Source: Oceanibaculum pacificum | GTDB taxonomy: Bacteria > Pseudomonadota > Alphaproteobacteria > Oceanibaculales > Oceanibaculaceae | Length of the DNA: 53,419 bases | Assembly: GCF_001618175.1 (NCBI RefSeq) | Contig: NZ_LPXN01000024.1 | Span: 1 to 53,419 of the forward strand | Direction of reading: 5' to 3' | Shown here: positions 41,894 through 50,398 of the stretch, in pieces | Numbering within the stretch: position 1 is the first letter of the stretch | Layout: each line of letters starts with the position of its first letter | Made by a program: the position numbers and the translations under genes | Notes under the pieces: model-generated | Seen by the model: only the letters and a program-made list of their open reading frames with translations | Databases searched by the model: none | Told to the model about the DNA's origin: nothing

Positions 41894-42331
41894 TCAGCGC
41901 CTCCCCGTCGTAGGGGGACAGGAAACGGTGGGACATGGCGGATTGTTGGTGCAGGCCACATAGGCACGGTAGTAGCCGTCCCGCTCCTGGACGCACTGTT
42001 TGACCGTTGCATTGAGCTTGTCGTTGAGCGCACGCGCCGCACTAACCTCGCCACGGATGGCCTGAAGGGTCGCCCTGAGCTGATCGAGGTCGGCCGCATT
42101 CACCGTCAGGCGCCGGGCGTTGCCGGCGCAAACGTCCTCGGCCTGATCGACCCGGGGCGTCAATTGGTCGATCGCCTCCACGAGGCGCGAGGTCAAGGAA
42201 TCCAGCAGGTCGAGCTTGTGGTCCTGTTGCGCATTGGTCAGGACCGGGTCCTGGCCGCGCGTCGTCAGTGTCTGCGCGTTAGCGGAAACGCCCAGAAAAA
42301 CAGTAAGCAATGCAGAGGCAGCCGCGTTCAC
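41894..42331 (-). CDS. Exported coiled-coil protein of the TraF-like cluster
   Basis: A 145-aa protein with a short signal peptide (ALLTVFLGVSANAQTL) and a long helix (LDLLDSLTSRLVEAIDQLTP, LNDKLNATVKQCVQERDGYY) ending in a cysteine-proline tail (CTNNPPCPTVSCPP). The GTG start overlaps the traF-like stop (GTGA), so it is translationally coupled. Unknown function. Confidence 0.7.
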   Translation of the reverse strand: MNAAASALLTVFLGVSANAQTLTTRGQDPVLTNAQQDHKLDLLDSLTSRLVEAIDQLTPRVDQAEDVCAGNARRLTVNAADLDQLRATLQAIRGEVSAARALNDKLNATVKQCVQERDGYYRAYVACTNNPPCPTVSCPPTTGRR

Positions 42332-42846
42332 TCATGTACCCTCTCTATTTTTCCAATCACGTCTTTCCGGTGGACAAGCCCGAGCTGGGAGCTGTCGAGC
42401 GAGCCGTCGGGGCGCTCCCCCATCAGCAGGTAGGTGCCTTCGGGAATGACGCCGGCATATTCCGTCTGGTAAAGCCGCAGCAGGGCGGAGCGGTCGGCCG
42501 TGAGGCGATACGGCGCGCCTGCGCTGTTCCGCAACGGCTCGTCGTTGACGATGATGCCGCCATCGGCCCCGACCGACCACCTGTCGCCAGGTTCCGCGGC
42601 TACGACTTTCGCAAGCGGGATGGATTGCGCACCGCTGACGAACAGTAGGATGTTCCCCTTCGTGGTCCTGAATGCACAGTCCTCACCGATGAGTGCATCC
42701 ACAGTGGCACCATTATGGATGCGCGGCTCCAGCGACGTACCGAGAACCCGCATCGCACGCGCTTCACAGCCCGCCCATGCCGCATGCTCTGTACTGGACG
42801 CTACCAAGACCAAGGCCAATGGTACCGCTAGGAGGGGACTTGCCAT
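42328..42846 (-). CDS. traF: TraF-like signal peptidase (S26)
   Basis: A 172-aa S26-type peptidase with an N-terminal membrane segment (LLAVPLALVLVASSTEHAAW). It has a catalytic Ser in the VLGTSLEPRI box, a Lys in IPLAKVVAAEPGD and the GSLDSSQLG box in place of GDRNNS-DSR. TraF enzymes of IncP-type systems mature or cyclise the conjugative pilin. No pilin (trbC) gene is present here, so its substrate may be one of the exported neighbours. I chose the ATG at 42846, ten bases after the previous gene; an earlier ATG at 42900 would overlap it. Confidence 0.82.
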   Translation of the reverse strand: MASPLLAVPLALVLVASSTEHAAWAGCEARAMRVLGTSLEPRIHNGATVDALIGEDCAFRTTKGNILLFVSGAQSIPLAKVVAAEPGDRWSVGADGGIIVNDEPLRNSAGAPYRLTADRSALLRLYQTEYAGVIPEGTYLLMGERPDGSLDSSQLGLVHRKDVIGKIERVHE

Positions 42847-42856
42847 TCCCCGCGTC

Positions 42857-44032
42857 CTAGAAATTGCAGCACAGTAGGGGAGCAGCACTCGTACACGCAT
42901 AGTCTGATGAGAATATCGTGACGTTCATAAGACCAGTGCTTGTGCCCCTTACATCACAGCGCTTCCCTTTGGCTTCTCCACTCATGCAGTAGTCGCCACA
43001 CCAACCCAGCCCTAGTCCTTGAGCGTTGGAAGTACGAGCAGCGAAGTGGCCCATGTGGCCGACCGACGCTAGTCGAAACCCAGTGCCCAGTTCAGCCGCG
43101 CACTTCAGATCGGCGCCTGCCAGTCCTCCGAGATCCGAGCCCGCATACATGCTATTGGTAATCGCGCACTGGGGAAACGACGCTGAACCGCCGCCACCAC
43201 CTGCCGCCACGACAGCGCTATCCACGTAGGCCTTTGTCGCAAGGTGATTGGTTGCTGTCGGCAGGGCACCGCTTACGGCACCGGTAAAGTGCGCAGCCGC
43301 CCCGGTAATGTCTCCAGACGCTGCCAGGCTGTTCACACTTAGAGTGCCAGCGTTCAGCGTTGGCGCCGCGCTGTCGCAGGCAATCTTCGCGCCGGTTCCG
43401 TAACAAAGGCGCCCGCCCGAGACACTTTGTATCGTGGGGTCGCTTTCCGAGGTGATGTAGGCCGATCCATCGCCCTTCTGGTCGGCAGCACACTTCCAGC
43501 TTCCGCCACCTTCAACCGACCAGATCAGCTTGGCGTTCGTTTCATGACAGAAGGGCGGCGTGTGGGTCGCCCGTGAATGGACGCCCACCGTCGGGTCCGC
43601 CTCGTTGGCGCAAACCCACGATCCGCCATCCCAATGCAACACTTTGCCGGAAGCGGCACAGGCACTGAGCGCCTCCTTGGCGTGTGGCTCTATGTCCTCC
43701 ATCTCTGACTGAAGGTCTGAAATATCGTCTTCGGTGGTTCCAACGCGAAGATCGAGGGCTTCGATGCTCCCACGGTTCTCGGTCGTTTCTTCCTTTCGCA
43801 GTTTGTTCTCTTCAAGGAGCAACTGGATGATAGCCATCCCCTTTGCACTCTCTCCGCCGCCGCGGCCGGGTGTGACGAAGAACTTCGACTGAGCGGAAGC
43901 ATCAGGAATGAAGCCAGGGCATGCACCGGCCGATGCAAGAAGGAAACCGAAAGCCGTCAATCTTTTTGAAAATGCCTGGGCAGCGCACCCGCGCTGAAAT
44001 GCTTTGCTCAAAACCAAAATCACCAGTCGCAA
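42857..44032 (-). CDS. Large exported fibre-like protein
   Basis: A 391-aa protein. After a signal peptide (LTAFGFLLASAGACPGF region) come a coiled coil at about 70-120 (ENRGSIEALDLRVGTTEDDI), a middle part with repeated WSVEGGGSWKC / DGGSWVCANEADPT-like motifs and a tail-fibre-like linker (ATKAYVDSAVV, glycine-rich). The cysteine-rich C-terminal domain starts near 285 (SMYAGSDLGGLAGADLKCAA, ending in LLCCNF). The layout resembles adhesins at pilus tips or phage fibres. It heads the traF-like cluster; a recombinase gene lies 210 bp upstream. Confidence 0.65.
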   Translation of the reverse strand: MRLVILVLSKAFQRGCAAQAFSKRLTAFGFLLASAGACPGFIPDASAQSKFFVTPGRGGGESAKGMAIIQLLLEENKLRKEETTENRGSIEALDLRVGTTEDDISDLQSEMEDIEPHAKEALSACAASGKVLHWDGGSWVCANEADPTVGVHSRATHTPPFCHETNAKLIWSVEGGGSWKCAADQKGDGSAYITSESDPTIQSVSGGRLCYGTGAKIACDSAAPTLNAGTLSVNSLAASGDITGAAAHFTGAVSGALPTATNHLATKAYVDSAVVAAGGGGGSASFPQCAITNSMYAGSDLGGLAGADLKCAAELGTGFRLASVGHMGHFAARTSNAQGLGLGWCGDYCMSGEAKGKRCDVRGTSTGLMNVTIFSSDYACTSAAPLLCCNF

Positions 44033-44241
44033 CCTCTTTTGTTGTTCTTACTTTTGATTATGCGGTCGGCCACAAATTTCGCGCTGCATCAAACTGACGT
44101 TTGGCCGGCCAAGGGCGAATGCCTGTCGTAGCTGACCTCCCGCGAATGATGTTCGCCCGAGCCGAGCAGCGAAGCCGGCCTCTTCCCCTCTGTGACCGAA
44201 TGGGCAATTCCGTCACAGAAATCAAGCGTCAAAAATCCCTG

Positions 44242-44826
44242 CTAATCCCAGAGTTTCCGCGCCATTCGGCGCTCCTCCGCCCCGACGACATCGCCATAGA
44301 TCGCCGTGGTGGCGAGCTTGGCGTGACCGAGCCATTTCTGGAGCAGCGTAATGGGGATGCCACGTTCCAGCGCAGCGACGCCGAAGCCGTGGCGCAAACC
44401 CTTCGCCGTTGCATGCGGCCCGTGAACACCGGCAACCGCCATCACTTCTTTCACGCGCCGATGCCCAGTCATTCTGTGCCACGGCCACAACCGCACTGAC
44501 GCGCCGCCGTCTGGTGCATCCTGAAGCCTGCGCAGGCCGTGTACTCGTTCCAGTTCGCTCAAGAGCGTTGGGGACACCGGAACCGCACGATGCACGCCCA
44601 AGCGACGCTTCTTCAGGCTTCGGAAGACGATGGTGCCTGTCCGAGTGTCGATGTGGTCGGCCGTCAGGGCGAGTGCCTCAGATAGGCGGCAACCCGTGTC
44701 CTTGAGAACGAGGCACAGGGTGTAGACCTCAGGCGCCTGACCCATCGCGGCCTTGATGAACGCGCGCCGTTCGGCGGCGGTCAGATATTTGCGGTGGCCC
44801 GTCGGGTCGAACAGGCTCCAATCCAT
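44242..44826 (-). CDS. Small tyrosine recombinase
   Basis: A 194-aa protein that consists only of the catalytic domain of a tyrosine recombinase: R in GCRLSEAL, K in SLKKRR, H/R in HATAKGLRHGFG, H in LGHAKL and the nucleophile Y in TTAIYGDV. The missing core-binding domain is usual for a plasmid-borne subgroup. It may resolve multimers, or act on DNA near the adjacent fibre gene. Stand-alone; the flanks 44033-44241 and 44827-45038 show nothing more. Confidence 0.85.
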   Translation of the reverse strand: MDWSLFDPTGHRKYLTAAERRAFIKAAMGQAPEVYTLCLVLKDTGCRLSEALALTADHIDTRTGTIVFRSLKKRRLGVHRAVPVSPTLLSELERVHGLRRLQDAPDGGASVRLWPWHRMTGHRRVKEVMAVAGVHGPHATAKGLRHGFGVAALERGIPITLLQKWLGHAKLATTAIYGDVVGAEERRMARKLWD

Positions 44827-45038
44827 AGTGCCTCGCGCGTGAATGAAGGCCGTCCCTCCGTGGCTGTTTCAGCTTCCGAATCGTAACGCAGGGCCGCCCG
44901 AGCGAGCGACAGTATTGCCCATTCTGTCACTCGGTTTGCCGGAGGGCCTGTGGCACAGGGGCAACGCAAATTAGTGACGACACCATCCTGTGCAGGTCGA
45001 TCGGCGCCGTTCTTCTACCCCTGCTCAGGAGGTTTCAA

Positions 45039-45419
45039 ATGTTGATTGTCCCTCACTCTCGGCGCCGCGCTCTCGCGGCGCTTAACGGCATGCTGGTGGC
45101 GCTCGCGCTTACGGCTTGCCAGACCACGGCGGCAGACAATGCCAATCGGCTGACGGCGGATCAGGTCCGCAGCACCTTTATCGACCGCGAGTGGAGCCAA
45201 GGCGAAGGCACCTTCATGTTCGCGAAGGACGGCTCCTACCGCTACGCCGACAACCGGATGAGCGCGAACGGCACGTACCAGATCGGCGACGATGGCGTGC
45301 TCTGCACGTCCAACGCCGGTTCGGGACTGCGGACTTGCTACACCTTCTACCGCGACGGCGACGGCTACCGGTACTGGCACGACCGCTCCGGCCGGTACTG
45401 GCCGGCCTATCTTCGCTGA
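45039..45419 (+). CDS. Lipoprotein, first of a three-gene exported cluster
   Basis: A 126-aa lipoprotein with lipobox LALTAC (Cys about 27). The mature part holds FIDREWSQGEGTFMFAKDGS and ends in aromatic-rich repeats (YRYWHDRSGRYW). AGGAGG precedes the ATG. It may be an entry-exclusion or envelope lipoprotein; this is a guess from position in a plasmid backbone. Confidence 0.75.
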   Translation: MLIVPHSRRRALAALNGMLVALALTACQTTAADNANRLTADQVRSTFIDREWSQGEGTFMFAKDGSYRYADNRMSANGTYQIGDDGVLCTSNAGSGLRTCYTFYRDGDGYRYWHDRSGRYWPAYLR

Positions 45420-45429
45420 GGAGAATCCC

Positions 45430-45801
45430 ATGACCATCATCAACACTGTGCGGCGCCATGCGCCGCAGCTTTTCGTCGCCGCGACCGCCCTGCTTCTGGT
45501 CGGCGGCGGCTCGCCCGCCCTCGCCCAGGACGCCTACAAGGCTGCCGTTCCGGCGCTCGAACAGGCGGGCGGAGCCAAAACCTGCGTGAGCTGCTTCCTG
45601 GAGCGCTATGCGCCCGCCGAACAGCCCAAGGCGTTCGCCGTGTCCAAGGACGGCGCCTATGGCGCGCGTTGGCATCGACAGTTGTCGATGGAGCAGGTGA
45701 AGAAGGAAGCGCTGGAGAGCTGCCAGAAGAAGCCGGAGTACAACGCGGCGAACCCCTGCGTGATCTTCTTCGAGAACGACAAGCTGGTGTGGAAGCCATG
45801 A
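45430..45801 (+). CDS. Exported small protein
   Basis: A 123-aa protein with a signal peptide (LFVAATALLLVGGGSPALAQ). The mature part has KTCVSCFLERYAPAEQPKAF and a second cysteine pair (SCQKK, NPCVIFF). It is similar to short periplasmic proteins often annotated hypothetical near trb/tra genes. It begins 10 bp after the lipoprotein gene and overlaps the next gene by 4 bp. Confidence 0.75.
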   Translation: MTIINTVRRHAPQLFVAATALLLVGGGSPALAQDAYKAAVPALEQAGGAKTCVSCFLERYAPAEQPKAFAVSKDGAYGARWHRQLSMEQVKKEALESCQKKPEYNAANPCVIFFENDKLVWKP

Positions 45802-46178
45802 ACATCCGCGCCAGCATTCTTGCCATCGCCGCAGTGACAGCGCTTGCTGCCTGCGGCGACAGCGGCAAGGTGGAGCTGACCGTGACGGAGCGTCGCGACG
45901 TGTATCCGGGCGGTCAGCTATCCTGCGAAATCAAGGGCACGCTCAAGAACAACGAAGGCGCGGAGTTGCGCCGGATCGAGTTCGACCTGACAGCGGGCGA
46001 ACGGCGCAGCATCCATGGCGGGGATTCCAACATCCCCGCCAATGGCCAAAGCCGCTTCAGCGTGCTGTTCGTCGGTACGGCGTGCGGCAATCTGCCGAGC
46101 CGCTTGGGCATCGAGACCAAGCGCTGCTACTTCCGAGGCGACCGTGATTGTTCAACCATGGTCGCGCTCCGCCAGTGA
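45798..46178 (+). CDS. Second lipoprotein of the cluster
   Basis: A 126-aa lipoprotein with lipobox LAAC (Cys 19) and a beta-sandwich-like mature domain (VELTVTERRDVYPGGQLSCE, RRIEFDLTAGERRSI, RFSVLFVGTAC). The ATG overlaps the previous stop (ATGA). Convergent with ardC; 31 bp between the stops. Confidence 0.75.
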   Translation: MNIRASILAIAAVTALAACGDSGKVELTVTERRDVYPGGQLSCEIKGTLKNNEGAELRRIEFDLTAGERRSIHGGDSNIPANGQSRFSVLFVGTACGNLPSRLGIETKRCYFRGDRDCSTMVALRQ

Positions 46179-46209
46179 ACCATAGAGCCAGAAGAGGTAG
46201 AGGCGGCCG

Positions 46210-47118
46210 TCAGGCCGCCTCCTCCGCTTCGGCGGATTGCAGGCCACCGAGAAAGTCGGTGGCCTTGGCTGCCTGAGAGGCGGCGGTGAAGATGGCCTTC
46301 TTGTCGGCCTTGAGCACCTTCAGCCAGTTGTCGATGTAGGCGGCGTGGTCCGGACGCGGGGTGAGCGTCACGCCCAGGTCGGCGCACAGGAACGCCGCGC
46401 CCAGCTCGGCCACGAGTTCTTCCATCGCATAGGCGTCGTCGCCGAAGCGCTTGCCGAACTGGCGATCGCAGCGGCGGTCGTGACCCGTCCAGTGGGTCAG
46501 CTCGTGCAGCAGCGTGGCGTAGTAGCTCTCGGTCGCCGAACTGGTCCCGGTGCCGAGGAAGCGTTCGCGCTCAGGCATCTGGATGATGTCGTCGGACGGA
46601 CGATAGAAGGCGCGGCTGCCGCCGTGGCGGACGATGGCGCCGGTGCCGCCGACGAAGCGCTCGGCCGCGTCGATGACCTGCACGGGGTCCTTGGGCTCGG
46701 GGAGCGCGGGGGCCTCGTAGCCGTCCACCTGGTCGGCGTTGAAGACCCAGCTCGCGCGGGCCATGAGGCGCGTGGCGTGCTCGGTCGCGCCGGTCTCGGC
46801 GTTCTGCTCTTCCACGTCCAGCTCCTTGTAGAAGACCACAAGGCTGGATTTCTCGCCCTTGCGGACCTGGCAGCCCTTGTTCTGCCATTGGCGGTAGGTG
46901 CCCCATGTGCCGGTCGTGAAGCCTCGGGCCTGGCCGGCGGCCCAGAGGCTGACGACGTTGATGCCGCGATAGGCTTTGGCGGTGTCGATATTGACGGGGC
47001 GATTCAGACCCTCGCCGCTGCGGTGCCAGGGCATCTGCCAGCCGCCCGCACCCGCCTCGATGGCGGCGATGATGTTGTTCGTGACCTGGGTGTAAACGTC
47101 GAAGCGTTGTGCGGTCAT
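46210..47118 (-). CDS. ardC: ArdC-type antirestriction protein
   Basis: A 302-aa protein with an N-terminal ssDNA-binding DUF1738 domain (FDVYTQVTNNIIAAIEAGAG, WQMPWHRSG, GTYRQWQNKGCQVRKGEKSS). The C-terminal zincin-like domain carries HELTHW (about 225) with further zinc ligands downstream (AMEELVAELGAAFL). ArdC protects incoming single-stranded plasmid DNA from restriction during conjugation. This contrasts with the type I restriction system carried in the same island. The ATG at 47118 starts the conserved part. Leader repeat D lies upstream, linking it to the genes at 30-34 kb. Confidence 0.9.
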   Translation of the reverse strand: MTAQRFDVYTQVTNNIIAAIEAGAGGWQMPWHRSGEGLNRPVNIDTAKAYRGINVVSLWAAGQARGFTTGTWGTYRQWQNKGCQVRKGEKSSLVVFYKELDVEEQNAETGATEHATRLMARASWVFNADQVDGYEAPALPEPKDPVQVIDAAERFVGGTGAIVRHGGSRAFYRPSDDIIQMPERERFLGTGTSSATESYYATLLHELTHWTGHDRRCDRQFGKRFGDDAYAMEELVAELGAAFLCADLGVTLTPRPDHAAYIDNWLKVLKADKKAIFTAASQAAKATDFLGGLQSAEAEEAA

Positions 47119-47144
47119 CGTTCCTCTCCTTGTCTTGCCGGCGA

Positions 47145-47290
47145 CCGCGCCCATCGCGGCCGTCCGATGGCGACCGGAGAGGCAGGGGCAAGACGGGCGG
47201 CGCACCCGACAGGGCTGGAGGAACGGAAGACGGCGGGAGGGCTGTTTGTTGTAGCGCAGCGCCCAAGAAACTGACCGGACGCCGTTGCGC
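47145..47290 (-). repeat. Leader repeat, copy D
   Basis: Lies directly upstream of ardC. CCGCG-CCCAT-CGCGG (47145-47159) is a hairpin equivalent to that of copy C, with one base pair exchanged on both sides. The distal core (47238-47290) shares GGGCTGTTTGTTG, AGCGCAGCG and AAACTGACCG with copy C. Beyond it, 47300-47621 shows no gene or clear signal before traG2. Confidence 0.7.
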
Positions 47291-47621
47291 CACCTGGCGC
47301 CCCTGCCAGGTCAGCCAACCCATGAGGACGGTTCGTGGGCTGCGGGCGGTGACAAGGAGAGGAAGCGCGCCAACGGGAAGCACGTTGCCCAGAAACAGAA
47401 CGACCCCGCCAAAGAGGAAGCAGGGCCGCGCTAATGGAGACTTCGATGACTTCCTGTCAGCGGCGTCAGAGACTTATGGCCGCCCGCGATAGTCGGCAGT
47501 TGACGATGAGCGGCCCTAAACGGGGCTCAGCCGAGGCCGCGCCTGAGCGTAGGAAGATCGGGAAAATCGGGGTACAACCGAATGTCAGCAAGGAGGACAC
47601 CGGTTAGCGGCAGGGGGTGAG

Positions 47622-49601
47622 ATGGTCTGGGGCAATTGGTTCGGGAACGGCAGAAAGTCAGACCCAGAGCTGCTGCAGGAGATGTTCGCCAGCCTGGACC
47701 GCATGTGGCGGGATGCCGTGCGGGTGGTCGAGGGATCGAGCAACATCGATTCCGTTGACAGGATCACCTTCCGAAAGGCGGTTTACAGCGGCGACCAGGA
47801 AGAGGCCCGGCGGGTACTGCGGCGGGTCGTTTTCCCGCAGCTATCCGAGGAGGAACGCGAGCGTCTTCGGTATGCCGGCCAGTCGGAGAGTTGGGCCAAA
47901 GCCGAAGACCTGGTGGGTTCGGGTATCGTCATCCCGAAGAACGCCCCCTTCCCGATGGACGCTCTGGAGTTGGCCTACCTGCCGACATTCGACGGCAATG
48001 GCGAGCGGGCGAGAGAACCTCTGTGGTTCCAGGGTGAGGGCCACCTGCTGACCGTGGCGCCGACGGGCTCGGGGAAAGGGCAGCGCTTCATCCTGCGCAC
48101 GCTGCTGGAGTTCGAGGGACCGGCCATCGTCCTCGATCCGAAGGGTGAGAATTACAAGGCGACGGCGTGGCGCCGAAACCTGTTCGGGCAAGTCTTCAAA
48201 TGGGCACCGGGTGAGCCGGATTCCGATTGCTACAACCCGCTCGACCGCGTGAAGGGTTGGGACGATGCCCGGCTGCTTGCCGAACTGCTGGTCATACCGC
48301 AGAGCAAGGAGCCGTTCTGGGACGATGCCGCTCGCGACCTGCTCACGGGCCTCATCTTCTACGTCCAGCGCCGCAGGCCGCCTGGACGGCGCAACATGCG
48401 CGAGGTGTGCCGATTGCTCGCCATGAGCAAGGCCGATCTCAATGACATGATTGAAGACCTACAGGCGGCCGAGGATGAGCGGCTGCGCGAGTTGGGCAAC
48501 ATCATCGAGACCCAGTCAGAGGCGCTGCGCGCTTCGATCGCCACGTCCCTGCGCACGCAACTCGCCATCTGGCGGTCCGATGATGTGATGGCGGTGACCT
48601 CCACCTCCACGCCGGGCTGGTCGGTCGAGGACATCCTCGTGCGCGACAACATCAGCGTCACCTTCGCGGCCAAGGAAGGCCGCGCGCCCGGTTGGCATCA
48701 ACGGCAGGACGGCGGCGTCACGCGCGGCAGCGCAGCGACAATCTACCTGGTGGTCTCGCCGGAGCGGATGTCGGCGATGCGCTCGGTGATGCGCGTCCTG
48801 CTCGGCCAGCACCTCGGCGAGGCGATCCGCGTCCGCAAGATGCTGGATGAGGGCAATGCCGAGGATAAGAATCTGCCAGAGAGGTATCTCGACTGGCCGA
48901 TGATGTTCTATCTCGATGAGCTGCCACAGCTCGGCTACATGCGCATCATCGAGGATGCGGTGGCGATCACGCGGAGCTATCGCATCCGCCTATGGCTGTT
49001 CACGCAAGACATGGCCCAGCTCGAAGAGGTCTATCCGAAGTGGAGAAGCCTCATCGCGAACTGCCGCTGCCAGATCTATTTCCGCCCGAACGACAAGAAT
49101 ACGGCGGACCATATCGCCGACCGCCTCGGCAAGCGGAAGGACATCTGGGGCGGCGAGGACTGGGTGGCCTCGCCCCAGCAGCTCATGGGGCAGGAGTTCC
49201 GGGATGAGTGCGTGATTGTCCAGGACGGCCATCTAATCCGCGCCACGATGTACGATCCCTTCTACGCGAATGATGAGCTGCGCGCGTGGGTCAAGACCAA
49301 GAAAGCCGAGTTCGGCGACGAGGTCATCCGCGCGCCGCGGCCCGAAGCAGCGCCGCCGGCACCAGAACCAGAACCAGAACCGGAAGAACCGCCGACCGCC
49401 GACGCCGACCTGGCGGGCGACGCGGAATACCAGGCGGAGTTGGCAGCCCTTCAAGCGCGCATGCGCGCGCGCAAAACTGCGGCTCCACCGGCTTCCCCCA
49501 CAAGCATCGGCCGTGATGAGATTACCAGAACGCCTGAGCGGCCCGTGGAATCATCCGAGCCGCCGCGCCGCCCTCCGGCTCCTCCAAACTTCGACGAATG
49601 A
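47622..49601 (+). CDS. Second TraG/VirD4-like ATPase, no membrane anchor
   Basis: A 659-aa coupling-type ATPase: Walker A APTGSGKGQ near 146-154, VLDPKGENYKATAW near 171-184, Walker B MMFYLDELPQLGYM near 427-440. Unlike the TraG at 17138 it lacks N-terminal membrane helices and instead begins with a helical domain (DPELLQEMFASLDRMWRDAV). The C-terminal 90 residues are acidic and proline-rich (repeated EPEPE). It may be a soluble coupling protein that pairs with a membrane partner, possibly the 59-aa protein encoded directly downstream. Confidence 0.9.
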   Translation: MVWGNWFGNGRKSDPELLQEMFASLDRMWRDAVRVVEGSSNIDSVDRITFRKAVYSGDQEEARRVLRRVVFPQLSEEERERLRYAGQSESWAKAEDLVGSGIVIPKNAPFPMDALELAYLPTFDGNGERAREPLWFQGEGHLLTVAPTGSGKGQRFILRTLLEFEGPAIVLDPKGENYKATAWRRNLFGQVFKWAPGEPDSDCYNPLDRVKGWDDARLLAELLVIPQSKEPFWDDAARDLLTGLIFYVQRRRPPGRRNMREVCRLLAMSKADLNDMIEDLQAAEDERLRELGNIIETQSEALRASIATSLRTQLAIWRSDDVMAVTSTSTPGWSVEDILVRDNISVTFAAKEGRAPGWHQRQDGGVTRGSAATIYLVVSPERMSAMRSVMRVLLGQHLGEAIRVRKMLDEGNAEDKNLPERYLDWPMMFYLDELPQLGYMRIIEDAVAITRSYRIRLWLFTQDMAQLEEVYPKWRSLIANCRCQIYFRPNDKNTADHIADRLGKRKDIWGGEDWVASPQQLMGQEFRDECVIVQDGHLIRATMYDPFYANDELRAWVKTKKAEFGDEVIRAPRPEAAPPAPEPEPEPEEPPTADADLAGDAEYQAELAALQARMRARKTAAPPASPTSIGRDEITRTPERPVESSEPPRRPPAPPNFDE

Positions 49602-49669
49602 ACAGAAGCGGCTCCCAGCGCGCCACACGCCCCTTCAAAACCGAACCGCCACAAGAAAGGACAGTGCCG

Positions 49670-49849
49670 ATGAGATGGATAAATGAAAACCTGACGACGA
49701 TCATCGTCCTCGGCGTGGTGGTGGTCGGGCTGTACTTCTGGCTGATGCGCAAAAGGTACGCCGATTCCTTCAACGCTGAGAGAAACCGGATCGAGGCTGA
49801 AAAGCGCGCACGCCGGGAAGCGGGCGGGCAAACCCGCAAGGGCTCCTGA
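49670..49849 (+). CDS. 59-aa single-span membrane protein
   Basis: One membrane helix (TIIVLGVVVVGLYFWLM) followed by a charged coiled tail (YADSFNAERNRIEAEKRARR). The ATG at 49670 follows AAGAAAGGA. It lies 68 bp after the anchor-less TraG-like ATPase on the same strand. It could supply the missing membrane link; inference only. Confidence 0.6.
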   Translation: MRWINENLTTIIVLGVVVVGLYFWLMRKRYADSFNAERNRIEAEKRARREAGGQTRKGS

Positions 49850-50005
49850 ACCGACGGTGCAGTCCTGCCGTCGATTGAGCGGAAGTGAGGAACGGAGTTC
49901 ACCACTCCGCCCCTTTCGGGAGCCCCTTGCCGATGGCGCAGCTTCGCCTCGGTGTCCGGCAAAGCGCGTTCCATGCAATTCGTATTGCGCCGCGATTGCG
50001 GCGCT

Positions 50006-50350
50006 CTATCCACAGGCCGATGCGTTTTAGGTGTTTTAGAATCTGTTTTAAGTAGTTTTAGGCCGGGCTAACCGCCCAAATCCCGAAGCAATCCGGGCGG
50101 TTCCGCGAAACACCCGGTGGGCAATGTACGGAAAATGGTGGGCAATGTACGGAAAATGGTGGGCAATGTACGGAAAATGGTGGGCAATGTACGGAAAATG
50201 GTGGGCAATGTACGGAAAATGGTGGGCAATGTACGGAAAATGGTGGGCAATGTACGGAAAATGGTGGGTAATGTACGGGTTCCGGTGTGTAATGTACGGC
50301 ATCATCCACAGGATCGGGCGGCAACGGGCCGTATCCGTACATTACACACC
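50006..50350. other. oriV: Candidate replication origin (oriV) of the plasmid form
   Basis: From left to right: a DnaA-box-like CTATCCACA (50006-50014), an AT-rich tract with four GTTTTA repeats (50022-50061), nine 21-bp iterons (50116-50304), and one inverted partial iteron (50335-50350). A second TCCACA lies at 50305-50310. repA is adjacent on the minus strand and reads toward it. This is the standard set of an iteron-controlled origin. The rest of 49850-50398 holds no supported gene. Confidence 0.8.
50116..50304. repeat. Nine tandem 21-bp iterons
   Basis: Units begin at 50116, 50137, 50158, 50179, 50200, 50221, 50242, 50263 and 50284. The first seven are identical (GGTGGGCAATGTACGGAAAA plus T). 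Unit 8 has GTAATGTACGGGTTCC and unit 9 GTGTAATGTACGGCATC. A 21-bp period places every unit on the same face of the helix (two turns), as RepA binding requires. Spacer-less identical repeats exclude a CRISPR array. Confidence 0.93.
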
Positions 50351-50398
50351 GACCGCTCAAGAGCCTGAGGTCTCGTCGTCTGATTTGACAGGGATTCG

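Noticed and set aside
44983..45000. Third lux box near CCTGTGCAGG before the lipoprotein cluster
   Set aside because: The half-sites are too close; it lacks the 20-bp dyad spacing of the other two boxes.
50116..50304. CRISPR array
   Set aside because: The repeats are directly adjacent with no variable spacers, and no cas gene is present.
19134..50304. Shared AATGTAC core between the tacAT operator and the iterons
   Set aside because: Only 7 bp in common, and the flanks differ; probably chance rather than cross-regulation by RepA.
50048..50368. Open frames on both strands encoding tandem peptide repeats (for example GNVRKMV units)
   Set aside because: They are the 21-bp iterons read as codons; the period is a multiple of three, so all frames stay open. 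No ribosome binding site and no protein family.
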